This document shows positions 30,849 to 39,598 of a DNA stretch of 64,000 nt, piece by piece. The number at the start of each line of letters is the position of its first letter. The stretch's first letter is position 1. Made by a program: the position numbers and the translations under genes. This stretch comes from Sepiola atlantica (lineage: Eukaryota > Mollusca > Cephalopoda > Sepiida > Sepiolidae): assembly GCA_963556195.1 (NCBI GenBank), contig OY744531.1, positions 55,038,700 through 55,102,699 of the forward strand, given 5' to 3'. The notes below the pieces were generated by a model. The model was not told where the DNA came from. It saw nothing but the letters and a program-made list of their open reading frames with translations, and did no database searches.

Positions 30849-31132
30849 CCAACTCCCGGCTAGAGACCCGCCGATTCGGATTCAGGAAGACCGTCGCCAA
30901 AAGGTACGTAAGTCAGACCCGAAACCTGCCAGCTGCTTAAGTCAAGCCTGGGGGTTGGACACCTGCAAGAGAAGGGAACAAAAAGATTAATACAATGGAA
31001 CCGCCCAACAGGGGCGGCCACCCAAGAGGGGTGTGAAGAGACAAATTGCCCAACAGGGGCTAGTCTAAGGGGACAGAGAGAGTCCCCTGATGATTTAGCT
31101 TTAAACTGGGCGGGGCCCAAGTAGCTGGTCTC

Positions 31133-31164
31133 CTCTTAGGCAATCACGGGTGATTGCCTAAGAG
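31133..31164 (-). repeat. 5' UTR hairpin of U5 (variant centre)
   Basis: The arms are unchanged and the plus-strand centre is GG. The next bases outside the hairpin also differ slightly (an A/G swap after TTGCCT). Confidence 0.85.
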
Positions 31165-31920
31165 TTGCCTAGAAAAATACAAGACGAGTCAAGATTTTAA
31201 AAGGCGGGAGAAAATCAATTTATTTATCCAAAAATTTGTACATAAATAATCAGATGTGGCACAAGGCCAAAAAGGGGTATGGGGGGGAAGATGGGGGTCG
31301 GGGGTCGTCCACTTGGTCTATGAATACCCTAAAAACTAGTTTCCGTCACCACAATACCACATTCACTCTATGGACTTAAGCTACTTAAAATATCCCCAGG
31401 TGTTTCAATGAATTTTATTTACAATAGATATTTACATGTGTGATGATGGGAGTGGGAGAACAAAAAACTAAGCCTTAAATAATCCCCCAAAAATAAATAA
31501 AAATAAAAGTGATGATAAAAATAAAGAACCAAAGAAAATGCTAATTAAGGTGTGTTAGTAAGGTACCCCCCATCCTATCTAGGGTATGAGCTGCTCGCTG
31601 TCTTCTGGTGCAGACCGAAAGCAAGAGAGTAAGCTCCTAATTGGGAGTGGGCGTTTCTATGGGGGCAAAAGAAATGGAGGGATGGGTTTGTCGGGATGTG
31701 CGGTGTCCTTCAGGATAAGAACTATTATGGCGGGTCGGGGATATAAAATAAATTAGGGAGCGGGCATCCTGAAGGAGTTCTGACACCTAAAATAAAGCTG
31801 GGGGCAAAGAGCTCATTTACGCTACTAGCTAATAGGGACTGCGCCCAAAATTTACTGGTCAGTTTTTAAGGGGATTTTTGTTTTTCGACAAAGATGCTTT
31901 AAGGTCGCTGTGTGCCATGC

Positions 31921-34900
31921 CTAGGCAGGGAACACGAACTCGAATCTATTCCGCGTGAACACGCATAAACTAGCGGTGTGTATCCACCTACTTTTGAAAA
32001 GTGAAGAAGGCAACCTCCTTCTATCAGATTTGATTTTGATTTTAAGCTGGTGTTTAAAATACGAAATCAAATCATAATAAGAAGGCGGCACCCCCCCACG
32101 CCCTATCTCTAAGCGAGAAGTATACACCACGAGTCTAGCTACGGCTAAGATCGCGAGCAAAACCATACGTTTCTCCCTGGGCCACAAGGGGTCCATGTTG
32201 AAGACAACGGATGCTAAATCCAAGCACGTCACCCGATCGGGGGTGATGCGAGCCGTCACCTCGCCGACATACGTCCAAAATTCACGAAGTTTGGAGCAGG
32301 TGAAAAAGGCATGTTCCGCCGTTTCAATTTCATCTTCCTCGCAACGTGGGCAAAAGGGGCTGATAGCCATACCAATTTTGAATCGTATGTCATTGAGGGG
32401 TAACACATTTCGAACCAATCGCCAGGTCAGAGAGAACTCAGAATTATTGAGATAGCTCCTGCCTGGCGCCCAATTCCACTGAGAGCGAGCCTCCTCCTCC
32501 GACAATCCAAGTCGCTCCCCAAGAGGATCCGAAGCGGTCCCCACCACTAACTCCCGATAGAATGTCCTTCTAGACCGGGCGAGGTCACTGGACCCCGGCA
32601 GCACTCTGAGCGCAGCTCGGCATTCGTTGAAGAACTGCGATTGACTCCTTGGCTTACGTCGGCATTCGGCCAAGTGGTCAGGGATGAGGTTAGGAAAAGC
32701 GCTTCCAACCGCAGGGCCCCACGCAGACTCCTCTGTCAAGGTTCGGCTCAGGAATGATAACCGCTCGGCATACAAATGGCTCGCCAAGTCGGGCATTCCC
32801 AAGCCTCCCACATCAGGACGTTGAGTACAGACCTGTCTACGGACTAGCGGCTTCCCCTTTGCCCACAAAAGCGAGAAAAGGAGACGCGTTAAAACCGCTC
32901 GGCGGTCCGCAGGCAGAGGTAGTACAGCCAATCGGTAAAGGATGAGCGGAAAGACGTACGTGACGCACGCCTCAGCCCGACCTTTAAGGGAAAGCCCCCT
33001 TCGAAGCCAAATCCTTACAGACGCTTCGACCTTAGACTGTACTTCCGACCAGTTCTTATCAAGCTGGAGACCGGGTCCGAACCATACGCCGAGGATCCGA
33101 ACCGGGCCGTCAGTCCAGTTGAAAAGGCCCGGGAGCGCAGCCGCGCCACTCCAGGCAGCCAACCTTAGGCCATTGGATTTGCTAAGGTTGACTTTGGCCC
33201 CTGTCACTTTTTCGTACCTTCTGAGTGCCTTAGTCACCGCGAGAATGTCTCGAAAGCACGACACAAACACGGTGACATCATCGGCATACGCGGATACCCT
33301 GGCTCGCGCACCGCCAGGAAGAGCAATACCGCGTAGGGCCAGTCCAGGCTCCCCGATCCTAAGCCTGCGGAGAAAAGGCTCCAAGGCAAGGACGTAAAGC
33401 AGGGGAGACAGCGGACATCCCTGACGTACCGACCGAGAGACGGCAAAAGACTCCGATCGCATTCCATTCACTTGCACCACTGCCGTCGGCCCGCGATACA
33501 AAATGGAGATCCATCTGCGGAAGTCCGGTGTAAAACCGGAGGCCTCTAAAACAGATCCCAGGAACCGATGGTCGACCCTGTCAAAAGCTTTGGACTGATC
33601 TAAATTGATCAGCGCGGCTTCGGTGTCGTCTTCTAATCCCTCTATGATCGTGCGCATCAGATGCAAGTTGTTTTGAATCGATCTCCCCTTCACAGCATAA
33701 TTCTGATCAGGTTCGACCAACTCAGCGATAACAAGCTGCAACCGATTTGCAAGAACTTTGGCCAAAATCTTTAAATCTGTGTTTAGCAGAGTTATGGGCC
33801 TGTAATCGTCTAATTCCCCACCATCTTGGCCCTTTTTCTGAAGCAATGTGATCACTCCCTTGGTGACTTGACCGGGGATGGAACCCTGTTCAAACCAGTG
33901 ATTGAAAACATTGACCAGAATAGGTACGAAGATGTGCGACAGCCTCAAGAACAATTCATAGGGCAAACCATCGAGTCCCGGCGATTTGTCGTAGCCGACC
34001 TGCTTCAGTGCAGCCAAGACCTCACACTCTGTAACGCGCCCATCACAGCTAGCCGCTCGGGCCGCCTCCAGGCGGGGCGAGCCAGCTAAATAGCTGCCAA
34101 ACTCCTCGACGCGGAGTCCGGGCAGTTGGGTGAACCGTTCCATGAAATGCTCACGAAATCCCCGGCAAATCTCCCGAGCCGACACAAGGGTGTGTCCTTC
34201 CGGGTGTTTGACTTGACGAATGAGACCGACCGAGCTGCGACGAAGTGGAGTTCTCCGCTCTTGCGCGTCCACATTCACGGCTTCGTTGGACACTCTATCT
34301 AGCCTAGCTCTAACTACTTGACCTTCATACCGCACGTTAGCCGCACGTTTCAGGTCCCCCTTAGCTAGTTCTATGCCTAGGGAATCCCCCCCAGCCACCG
34401 CCCGGGCCAGCTTAGTTTCTAAACGCTTTTCTGTTTCTGCCTTATTTAAGGCGAGGCGTTGGCTATATTGAACAGAAAAGCGCCTAATGCCAACTTTGGC
34501 GTTAACCCACCACTTACTCCCGGTTACCGCCCCCACTAATCCCTTTTGAAAGTTAAGAGATAGCTGCTCCCGGAAGTCACGTATCTCCAGTAAGGAGGTA
34601 TTTAACTTCCAGTAGCTAGCTACCTTGTGTGTCTTAGGGCCTAACTCCAGACTGGCCACAAGTAGCTTGTGGTCAGAATGGCCTAACCAGTGGAACGTGG
34701 GACAAGAGATATAATCTACGTTGCCTCTTCTAATTAGCAATCTATCCAAGTAAGTACTTGAAAGGAAAGTGCCGCTAGCGAGCCACGTCCACATCTCCCG
34801 CCCTGGGTGATCGATACGAAATCTGTCGACCAGATCGCATTGTGCCATCAGATCAGACAGACTTGTCTCACACCTATCCGACCCACTAGGTCCCCCCACC

Positions 34901-35355
34901 TTATCTATCCTGGGATCAAGGATGGCATTCCAATCTCCCACTAGGATTAGCCGCTCCGAACCACCGAGAAACCCCTCCAACCCTCGGAAAAAGGAAACCC
35001 TCTCACGAATGGAATTGGGCGCATAAACCGCGACGATTCGAAACATGGCACTATTCACGGCAACATCAGCCACGACCAGTCTGCCATCAGCATCCGCGTG
35101 AACAACGTTTACCCTTGCTAACAGAGTGCGTCTAACTAACAGCGAAACTCCCCGAGCAGAACGGTCACCAAAAGCTGAAAAAACATCGAAATGTTCCGAC
35201 AGCAGTCGGTGATCGTCCATCGAAACATAGTGAGTTTCCTGTACCGCAGCCACATCTAATTCAAGAGCCTTGAGATCCCCCAGTATGCGGGCTGCCTTGC
35301 TTAAGGATCTCAAGCCTCTCGCGTTCAAGCTTCCTAGTTTCAAGGTCGTAGCCAT
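31921..35355 (-). CDS. ORF2: APE-type endonuclease / reverse transcriptase, U6 copy
   Basis: The frame is intact, 1144 aa. It has the L198/T201/G239/T314 haplotype of U4 without U4's private changes. Endonuclease, RT and Cys/His motif residues are all present. The start ATG is at 35353-35355. Confidence 0.95.
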   Translation of the reverse strand: MATTLKLGSLNARGLRSLSKAARILGDLKALELDVAAVQETHYVSMDDHRLLSEHFDVFSAFGDRSARGVSLLVRRTLLARVNVVHADADGRLVVADVAVNSAMFRIVAVYAPNSIRERVSFFRGLEGFLGGSERLILVGDWNAILDPRIDKVGGPSGSDRCETSLSDLMAQCDLVDRFRIDHPGREMWTWLASGTFLSSTYLDRLLIRRGNVDYISCPTFHWLGHSDHKLLVASLELGPKTHKVASYWKLNTSLLEIRDFREQLSLNFQKGLVGAVTGSKWWVNAKVGIRRFSVQYSQRLALNKAETEKRLETKLARAVAGGDSLGIELAKGDLKRAANVRYEGQVVRARLDRVSNEAVNVDAQERRTPLRRSSVGLIRQVKHPEGHTLVSAREICRGFREHFMERFTQLPGLRVEEFGSYLAGSPRLEAARAASCDGRVTECEVLAALKQVGYDKSPGLDGLPYELFLRLSHIFVPILVNVFNHWFEQGSIPGQVTKGVITLLQKKGQDGGELDDYRPITLLNTDLKILAKVLANRLQLVIAELVEPDQNYAVKGRSIQNNLHLMRTIIEGLEDDTEAALINLDQSKAFDRVDHRFLGSVLEASGFTPDFRRWISILYRGPTAVVQVNGMRSESFAVSRSVRQGCPLSPLLYVLALEPFLRRLRIGEPGLALRGIALPGGARARVSAYADDVTVFVSCFRDILAVTKALRRYEKVTGAKVNLSKSNGLRLAAWSGAAALPGLFNWTDGPVRILGVWFGPGLQLDKNWSEVQSKVEASVRIWLRRGLSLKGRAEACVTYVFPLILYRLAVLPLPADRRAVLTRLLFSLLWAKGKPLVRRQVCTQRPDVGGLGMPDLASHLYAERLSFLSRTLTEESAWGPAVGSAFPNLIPDHLAECRRKPRSQSQFFNECRAALRVLPGSSDLARSRRTFYRELVVGTASDPLGERLGLSEEEARSQWNWAPGRSYLNNSEFSLTWRLVRNVLPLNDIRFKIGMAISPFCPRCEEDEIETAEHAFFTCSKLREFWTYVGEVTARITPDRVTCLDLASVVFNMDPLWPREKRMVLLAILAVARLVVYTSRLEIGRGGVPPSYYDLISYFKHQLKIKIKSDRRRLPSSLFKSRWIHTASLCVFTRNRFEFVFPA

Positions 35356-35359
35356 TGCA

Positions 35360-38062
35360 CTAGTCAGTGTCAATCAGCGGCCTAAAGTCTTTGTCTGTGA
35401 GGATGCCGACGGCATGCCCGATATTGCCAGTGAGCAATTCTGACGACGCGCGGCCGTCTCGGGAGATGCCCCCGACATCCAGGGGGAAGGTTAACTTTAA
35501 CGCTCTATAAAAACAAGGGTGGACGTAAATGGGGATCCTCCCTTCACATTTATCCCTCAGATCGTCGAGGGAGTCGTGCCCTTCTTCCACCAACGTTAGA
35601 CCCAGGATCGCATCCTTTGCTGCTTCTATCATTCGCCACATGGATTTCGTGCGGCGAATTTTCGTCTTCCTGACGAACGTGATCAGCAAAGGAGCATCGG
35701 GGAAGTTGGACGGGTTGGTAGTGTCCAGACCCTGGGTCTTCGTAAGGAGCTGCAGCGGCCTGAGCGCGCTTCTTTGCTGCGGCGTGAGCTCGGCAGCGGC
35801 GTGGTGCAGATCTGCTTCGCAGATGAGGTCCCCTGGCAGGAAGGGGAGCTTTCTCGTCTTCTCCTTTCTTGTAGGGGAGGGCGACGCTTTTTGTTTCTTG
35901 GCCTGTTTGGCCACATTGGGAGTTTTGGACCCCGACTCTTCCTTTCGAGACAGAGAGCGGGAACTAGCTGGGGGAGTTTCAGTGGGGGAAGGGGATTTCT
36001 GCTCAGTGGTGGGTTTAGGTTTTGGGGATTCGGGGGACTGAGCAGGAGAGATAGTCATCTCTACGGACATCGGGGCGGGGGATTGGGGCCCAGCCTCTTT
36101 TTCTTGTGAAACGGCACGTTTGGCCACCTTTCTATCCCGGGTGAACTTTTTCACTGTCTCTCGAGCCGGGGCCGGGCCAGCGTCACCCTCCATCTTCTCC
36201 CCTTCCGATTCGGACGATGAAGATGTTGACGAAGGTAGTGACAGGGGAACCTCGGTTTTTCGTTTCGTGGCCGCTGCCGTGCTAGATGTTTGCTGCGGCT
36301 CCTTATCGGTGGGCATATCCACGCTCATTGACTTAGCGGGACCCCGCATCCCTTTTACTTCAGAGGGCTGCACTTTGGAGGAGGGCTTCTGTGGTTTGTT
36401 CTTTCGTACCACTGGGGTGAAACCCTCCTCGTCCTTATCAGTTCTAGGAGCTACTGATGCCGCTGGACCTCCCGGGGCTGCGGCAGAAGGGGTCTTCTTG
36501 ATTGGCGCCTTTTTTGGGCAGTCTTTCGCCATATGCCCCTTCTGCTCGCAGTGCCAGCAATGTGGCCTCCTGCCCTCGACGATGATAGACATCGACCAGG
36601 AGTCGCACTTGAGCAGTGGCGGTATCTTGTTGAAGCCATCCCGGTCCAAACGCATTTTAATTTTGTAGTCCCCTACCATTAGGTTATGGGGACCGCGGAC
36701 CGGGATTATGGCTTCGACGTCCCCATATTGACTCATCACTGCACCTAGTTGCTCCGAGTCAATATAGCAGGGGACGCCGAGGACAGTGACTAGTGTCCTC
36801 CTCCTGCTCAAGTACTCCGGCCTGAGGATCAGATGTTTATGCCTCAGGTCGGCCCTGGCCAACTTCTCTGCTTCCTGTTCAGAGGGGAGTAAAAGGTCCC
36901 AGGTTGCGAAACCTCGACGGCAAATATATGTCGCCGGGACTTTCAGGGACCATAAAATCTCCCCTACCGTTTCGATCTGGAGCCCAGCCAGCCCTTTGGT
37001 TCTGGAGTCGATGGTGACTAGCGAAACAATTCGCTTCGCTAGCCGTTCCACCGCTCCTGGCGCTGCTTTGATAACGCTACCGTCGGTTAGTTCCTTGTAC
37101 TTAGACTCGAACAGCCGACGGTATTCTGACGGGCTTCTTTGCGACTGGGGTCCCCACTGGTCTTTTGGTGATTGGGCAGGAGAGTTGGTTTGCGCCGGAG
37201 TTGTAGGTGTTACAGCCTTCGTCGGCGACGGCGTCTTCTGCCCGGGAGGTATCGCCCATGAATTGGGTGTCTCCGCTGGTGTTGATGAGAGGGACGGCCA
37301 CTCCTTTGGAGCTGTTTCCGGCGTTGTTGCCGGCGGAGTGGCCGCCTTGGTTCCTCTCTTGCCAGCGACATCCGCTGCTCCTTTTTTGGTGACGGTGCGA
37401 GCAGCCCCCATCTTCCTCGGCCTAGACTGCCGCATGCTAGCCTTGGCCGGGCCATCTGGAGTCAGCTGCAGAACTTCCATGCTGCTGTCTCTGCTACTGC
37501 CACGACTGCTCACAGGGCTGTGGTCGCTGCAGACACTGCTGTCGCTGCAAATGCTGCTGTCACTGCCAAAAAGTTCTTGGGTCAGGTTGCGGCATTGAGC
37601 AGAGTCCCTGTCAATGTGGGCTGGTGGCTGATCTGGGTCGGTGGCCCCTTCTTTGTGGGACTCCACCGACCGGGTCGCTCTTACTCCTGGAGGCAGGCGG
37701 CCTTTTCGCCTACTACCAGGCGGGCTGACGGTTGAAGCCCGGCGAGCGATTGGTACAGTGGGGAGTCGTTCCCACCGACCCAGATCACCTCTAGGATCTG
37801 AGCTATCCTGGGTGGAGCTGCCGGGGACAGCAGCGTGCAAGCTAACAGGGCTCCCGCCTAAGGCGGCAGACCCTGATCTACTTTCAGTGCTGGGAGCGGC
37901 ACTGGCGGACGTACTGGGCACGACGCCTATGGCGGCGTGACCGTCCTGCTGTTTGAGGTCTGCTCCCTCCCCGACCTGAGACCGTCGCCTCAGTTCGGAA
38001 AAGGAGCCCGGGCTAGACAAAGACTCTGCAGCAGAGCCCGGACCACTCCTCCCCTCTTCCAT
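35360..38062 (-). CDS. ORF1 gag-like protein, U6 copy
   Basis: The frame is intact, 900 aa. The N-terminal block is U3/U4-like with T225. The linker is U2-like (V581 to Q653). V537, R540 and D542, just after the zinc knuckle, are specific to this copy. The C-terminal domain is of the common type. Confidence 0.93.
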   Translation of the reverse strand: MEEGRSGPGSAAESLSSPGSFSELRRRSQVGEGADLKQQDGHAAIGVVPSTSASAAPSTESRSGSAALGGSPVSLHAAVPGSSTQDSSDPRGDLGRWERLPTVPIARRASTVSPPGSRRKGRLPPGVRATRSVESHKEGATDPDQPPAHIDRDSAQCRNLTQELFGSDSSICSDSSVCSDHSPVSSRGSSRDSSMEVLQLTPDGPAKASMRQSRPRKMGAARTVTKKGAADVAGKRGTKAATPPATTPETAPKEWPSLSSTPAETPNSWAIPPGQKTPSPTKAVTPTTPAQTNSPAQSPKDQWGPQSQRSPSEYRRLFESKYKELTDGSVIKAAPGAVERLAKRIVSLVTIDSRTKGLAGLQIETVGEILWSLKVPATYICRRGFATWDLLLPSEQEAEKLARADLRHKHLILRPEYLSRRRTLVTVLGVPCYIDSEQLGAVMSQYGDVEAIIPVRGPHNLMVGDYKIKMRLDRDGFNKIPPLLKCDSWSMSIIVEGRRPHCWHCEQKGHMAKDCPKKAPIKKTPSAAAPGGPAASVAPRTDKDEEGFTPVVRKNKPQKPSSKVQPSEVKGMRGPAKSMSVDMPTDKEPQQTSSTAAATKRKTEVPLSLPSSTSSSSESEGEKMEGDAGPAPARETVKKFTRDRKVAKRAVSQEKEAGPQSPAPMSVEMTISPAQSPESPKPKPTTEQKSPSPTETPPASSRSLSRKEESGSKTPNVAKQAKKQKASPSPTRKEKTRKLPFLPGDLICEADLHHAAAELTPQQRSALRPLQLLTKTQGLDTTNPSNFPDAPLLITFVRKTKIRRTKSMWRMIEAAKDAILGLTLVEEGHDSLDDLRDKCEGRIPIYVHPCFYRALKLTFPLDVGGISRDGRASSELLTGNIGHAVGILTDKDFRPLIDTD

Positions 38063-38346
38063 CCAACTCCCGGCTAGAGACCCGCCGATTCGGATTCAGG
38101 AAGACCGTCGCCAAAAGGTACGTAAGTCAGACCCGAAACCTGCCAGCTGCTTAAGTCAAGCCTGGGGGTTGGACACCTGCAAGAGAAGGGAACAAAAAGA
38201 TTAATACAATGGAACCGCCCAACAGGGGCGGCCACCCAAGAGGGGTGTGAAGAGACAAATTGCCCAACAGGGGCTAGTCTAAGGGGACAGAGAGAGTCCC
38301 CTGATGATTTAGCTTTAAACTGGGCGGGGCCCAAGTAGCTGGTCTC

Positions 38347-38378
38347 CTCTTAGGCAATCACAAGTGATTGCCTAAGAG
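38347..38378 (-). repeat. 5' UTR hairpin of U6
   Basis: The arms are unchanged and the plus-strand centre is AA. Confidence 0.85.
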
Positions 38379-38430
38379 TTGCCTGAAAAAATACAAGACG
38401 AGTCAAGATTTTAAAAGGCGGGAGAAAATC

Positions 38431-38690
38431 AAAATCTGTGGTTATTTACTGGGGTATTTATAACCAATCTACACCTGAACAGCGGTCTATCCACTAGACA
38501 CTGTTTAAATTACATTATTAAATTAACAAGTAATAATAACTAAGATTTTCTTTCAAAAAACATTGTATACTACTATTTAACAAATTCTTATATAAGTTTG
38601 GAATATCAAGAATGAATTTTAGACTCCCCTAGGCCGTTTTTCTCTAATTCAACATAGCTTTCATACGCCATTACCGAAAATGACAATTAA
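38431..38690. other. AT-rich flank, nothing recognised
   Basis: This AT-rich sequence lies immediately outside the retrotransposon array. I see no open frame, repeat unit or RNA gene in it. It may be the pre-insertion host sequence or part of an unrecognised element. Confidence 0.5.
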
Positions 38691-38691
38691 T

Positions 38692-38814
38692 TCACTTCTT
38701 TTGGCTAACATCAAAGTGTAGTATCTGTTTCGATGGATACTGCACCCCATAGACTGGTATCGTCTTGGCCTTCGGGGCTTCATTCCGTCGGTCTATGGGT
38801 TTGTCCTGTGCAGT
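38692..38814 (+). pseudogene. U2 snRNA-like 5' segment with strong hairpins (possible snRNA-headed SINE or pseudogene)
   Basis: Bases 38699-38729 match the 5' region of metazoan U2 snRNA (TTTTGGCTAA, ATCAA, then GTGTAGTATCTGTT), with one substitution and one inserted A by my recall of U2. The branch-point-pairing GTAGTA is intact. The remainder does not follow U2. GTAGTATC (38718-38725) can pair with GATACTGC (38736-38743). Alternatively, ACTGCAC (38739-38745) and CCCATAGAC (38746-38754) pair with GTCTATGGG (38791-38799) and GTGCAGT (38808-38814), with an 8-nt bulge. I saw no Sm site. SINEs with U1/U2-derived heads are known (SINEU in crocodilians). A decayed U2 copy is the alternative. Confidence 0.45.
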
Positions 38815-38901
38815 TCTAGGAGGTCAAATTCGATAGTAAATTCGAAATAATCTAATGTATTTATGTACTAATCCGATAAAAATGCAGAGTCAATGTAAAC
38901 A

Positions 38902-38960
38902 TCCCATAATCCCTTGCCGGATGTACCCGGTCTTGCCCTAAATTGTGTCCGGTTCTATCA
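38902..38960. repeat. 59-bp direct repeat, copy 1
   Basis: This 59-bp block starts TCCCATAATCCCTTGCCGG and recurs 161 bp downstream with two mismatches. A short third fragment (TCCGGTTGCATCA) lies between the copies. The unit is not recognised. Confidence 0.8.
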
Positions 38961-39062
38961 GATCATCCAATAACTTCTGTCCGGTTGCATCAATAACAAC
39001 ATAGGAATCCTACGTTAAGAGTGTGTAGTGAAACAAGGGTTGCTCAATCACATCCGCACCTG

Positions 39063-39121
39063 TCCCATAATCCCTTGCCGGATGTACCCGGTCTTGCTCT
39101 AAATTGTGTCCGGTTATATCA
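39063..39121. repeat. 59-bp direct repeat, copy 2
   Basis: This is the second copy of the 38902-38960 block, differing by a C/T and a C/A change. It runs directly into a TGACGTCA-bearing piece that resembles the Helitron interior. Confidence 0.8.
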
Positions 39122-39541
39122 TGACGTCAGAGAGTGGCAGATAATTTGAAAAATAATGCAAAGTGGCGGGAATAAATTCACTCACACTACAACCTTTTAA
39201 TAGACGCTAATATTCCACCCACTCCCTTCCGTTATCATGATAGGCATTACCTCCTCCTTTCATGCCAAATTGGGGGGGGGGGTGACGGCATTCGCCGGTG
39301 TGAGTCCCTCAGGCCAAATTTGGGGAGGGGGAGTGTCGGCATTCGCCGGCGCTCACACCTTTTTGAGAGGGTGGAGACAGTGTAGTATCTGTTGCGAGGA
39401 GATGGTGTCAGCATTCGCCGGTGTGAGCGCATCAGGCCAAATCTTTTCTTGGGGGGGGGGGTATTAAGCAAATCTATAATAAAGACCAATGTGCATTTAT
39501 TTGTATCTATAATAAAGGCCAATGTGCATTTATTTGTATCT
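39122..39541 (+). repeat. Helitron-interior-like fragment with D repeats and a 33-bp doublet
   Basis: It starts with TGACGTCA and continues with a diverged version of the left core seen in the three composites. Three copies of the GC-rich D motif (CGGCATTCGCCGG and its CAGCATTCGCCGG variant) lie between about 39288 and 39425, separated by G-runs. Two 33-bp repeats (39472-39504 and 39505-39537) follow. They resemble the Helitron 5' terminus (TCTATAATAAAGGCC) and sit just before the H1 end. Confidence 0.6.
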
Positions 39542-39562
39542 TCTATTATATAAAGGCCAGTT

Positions 39563-39598
39563 GTCTGTATGTCTGTCTGTTTGTCTGTTTGTATGTCC
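39563..39598 (+). repeat. TGTC/TGTT microsatellite at H1 left end
   Basis: Short tetranucleotide repeats (TCTG, TTTG, TATG) follow the TATATAAA-like terminus. The same arrangement recurs at the left ends of H2 and H3 with different lengths. Confidence 0.8.

Larger units (their letters stand above)
24003..31216 (-). mobile_element. Tx1-like non-LTR retrotransposon, unit U5 (complete, 7214 bp)
   Basis: The 5' UTR is 30849-31216 and the 3' UTR 24003-24706. The coding halves join the U2-type ORF1 linker and ORF2 haplotypes to a U3/U4-type ORF1 N-terminal block, so the unit is mosaic. Confidence 0.9.
31217..38430 (-). mobile_element. Tx1-like non-LTR retrotransposon, unit U6 (complete, 7214 bp, array edge)
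   Basis: This is the outermost unit at the 5' side of the array, with 5' UTR 38063-38430 and 3' UTR 31217-31920. Homology to the other units ends after GGAGAAAATC at 38430, with the next two bases (AA) ambiguous. Beyond that the sequence is not part of the element. The flank begins AAAATC, which repeats the last six bases of the element end. Confidence 0.9.

Noticed and set aside
1..38430. Telomere-type array of retrotransposons (like HeT-A/TART)
   Set aside because: Telomeric arrays usually have variable 5' truncations and tail lengths. Here units are complete and uniform, and the 5' side runs into more than 25 kb of other repeats.
1..38430. LTR retrotransposon or provirus, because of the gag-like CCHC protein
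   Set aside because: There are no LTRs, protease, integrase or RNase H. The RT is preceded by an APE-like endonuclease and has non-LTR motifs.
39370..39400. A second U2 snRNA-like match (GTGTAGTATCTGTTGCG)
   Set aside because: Only 14 nt match, with none of the preceding U2 sequence. Similar GTGTAGTATCAGT words occur in the Helitron linkers, so chance or module homology is more likely.
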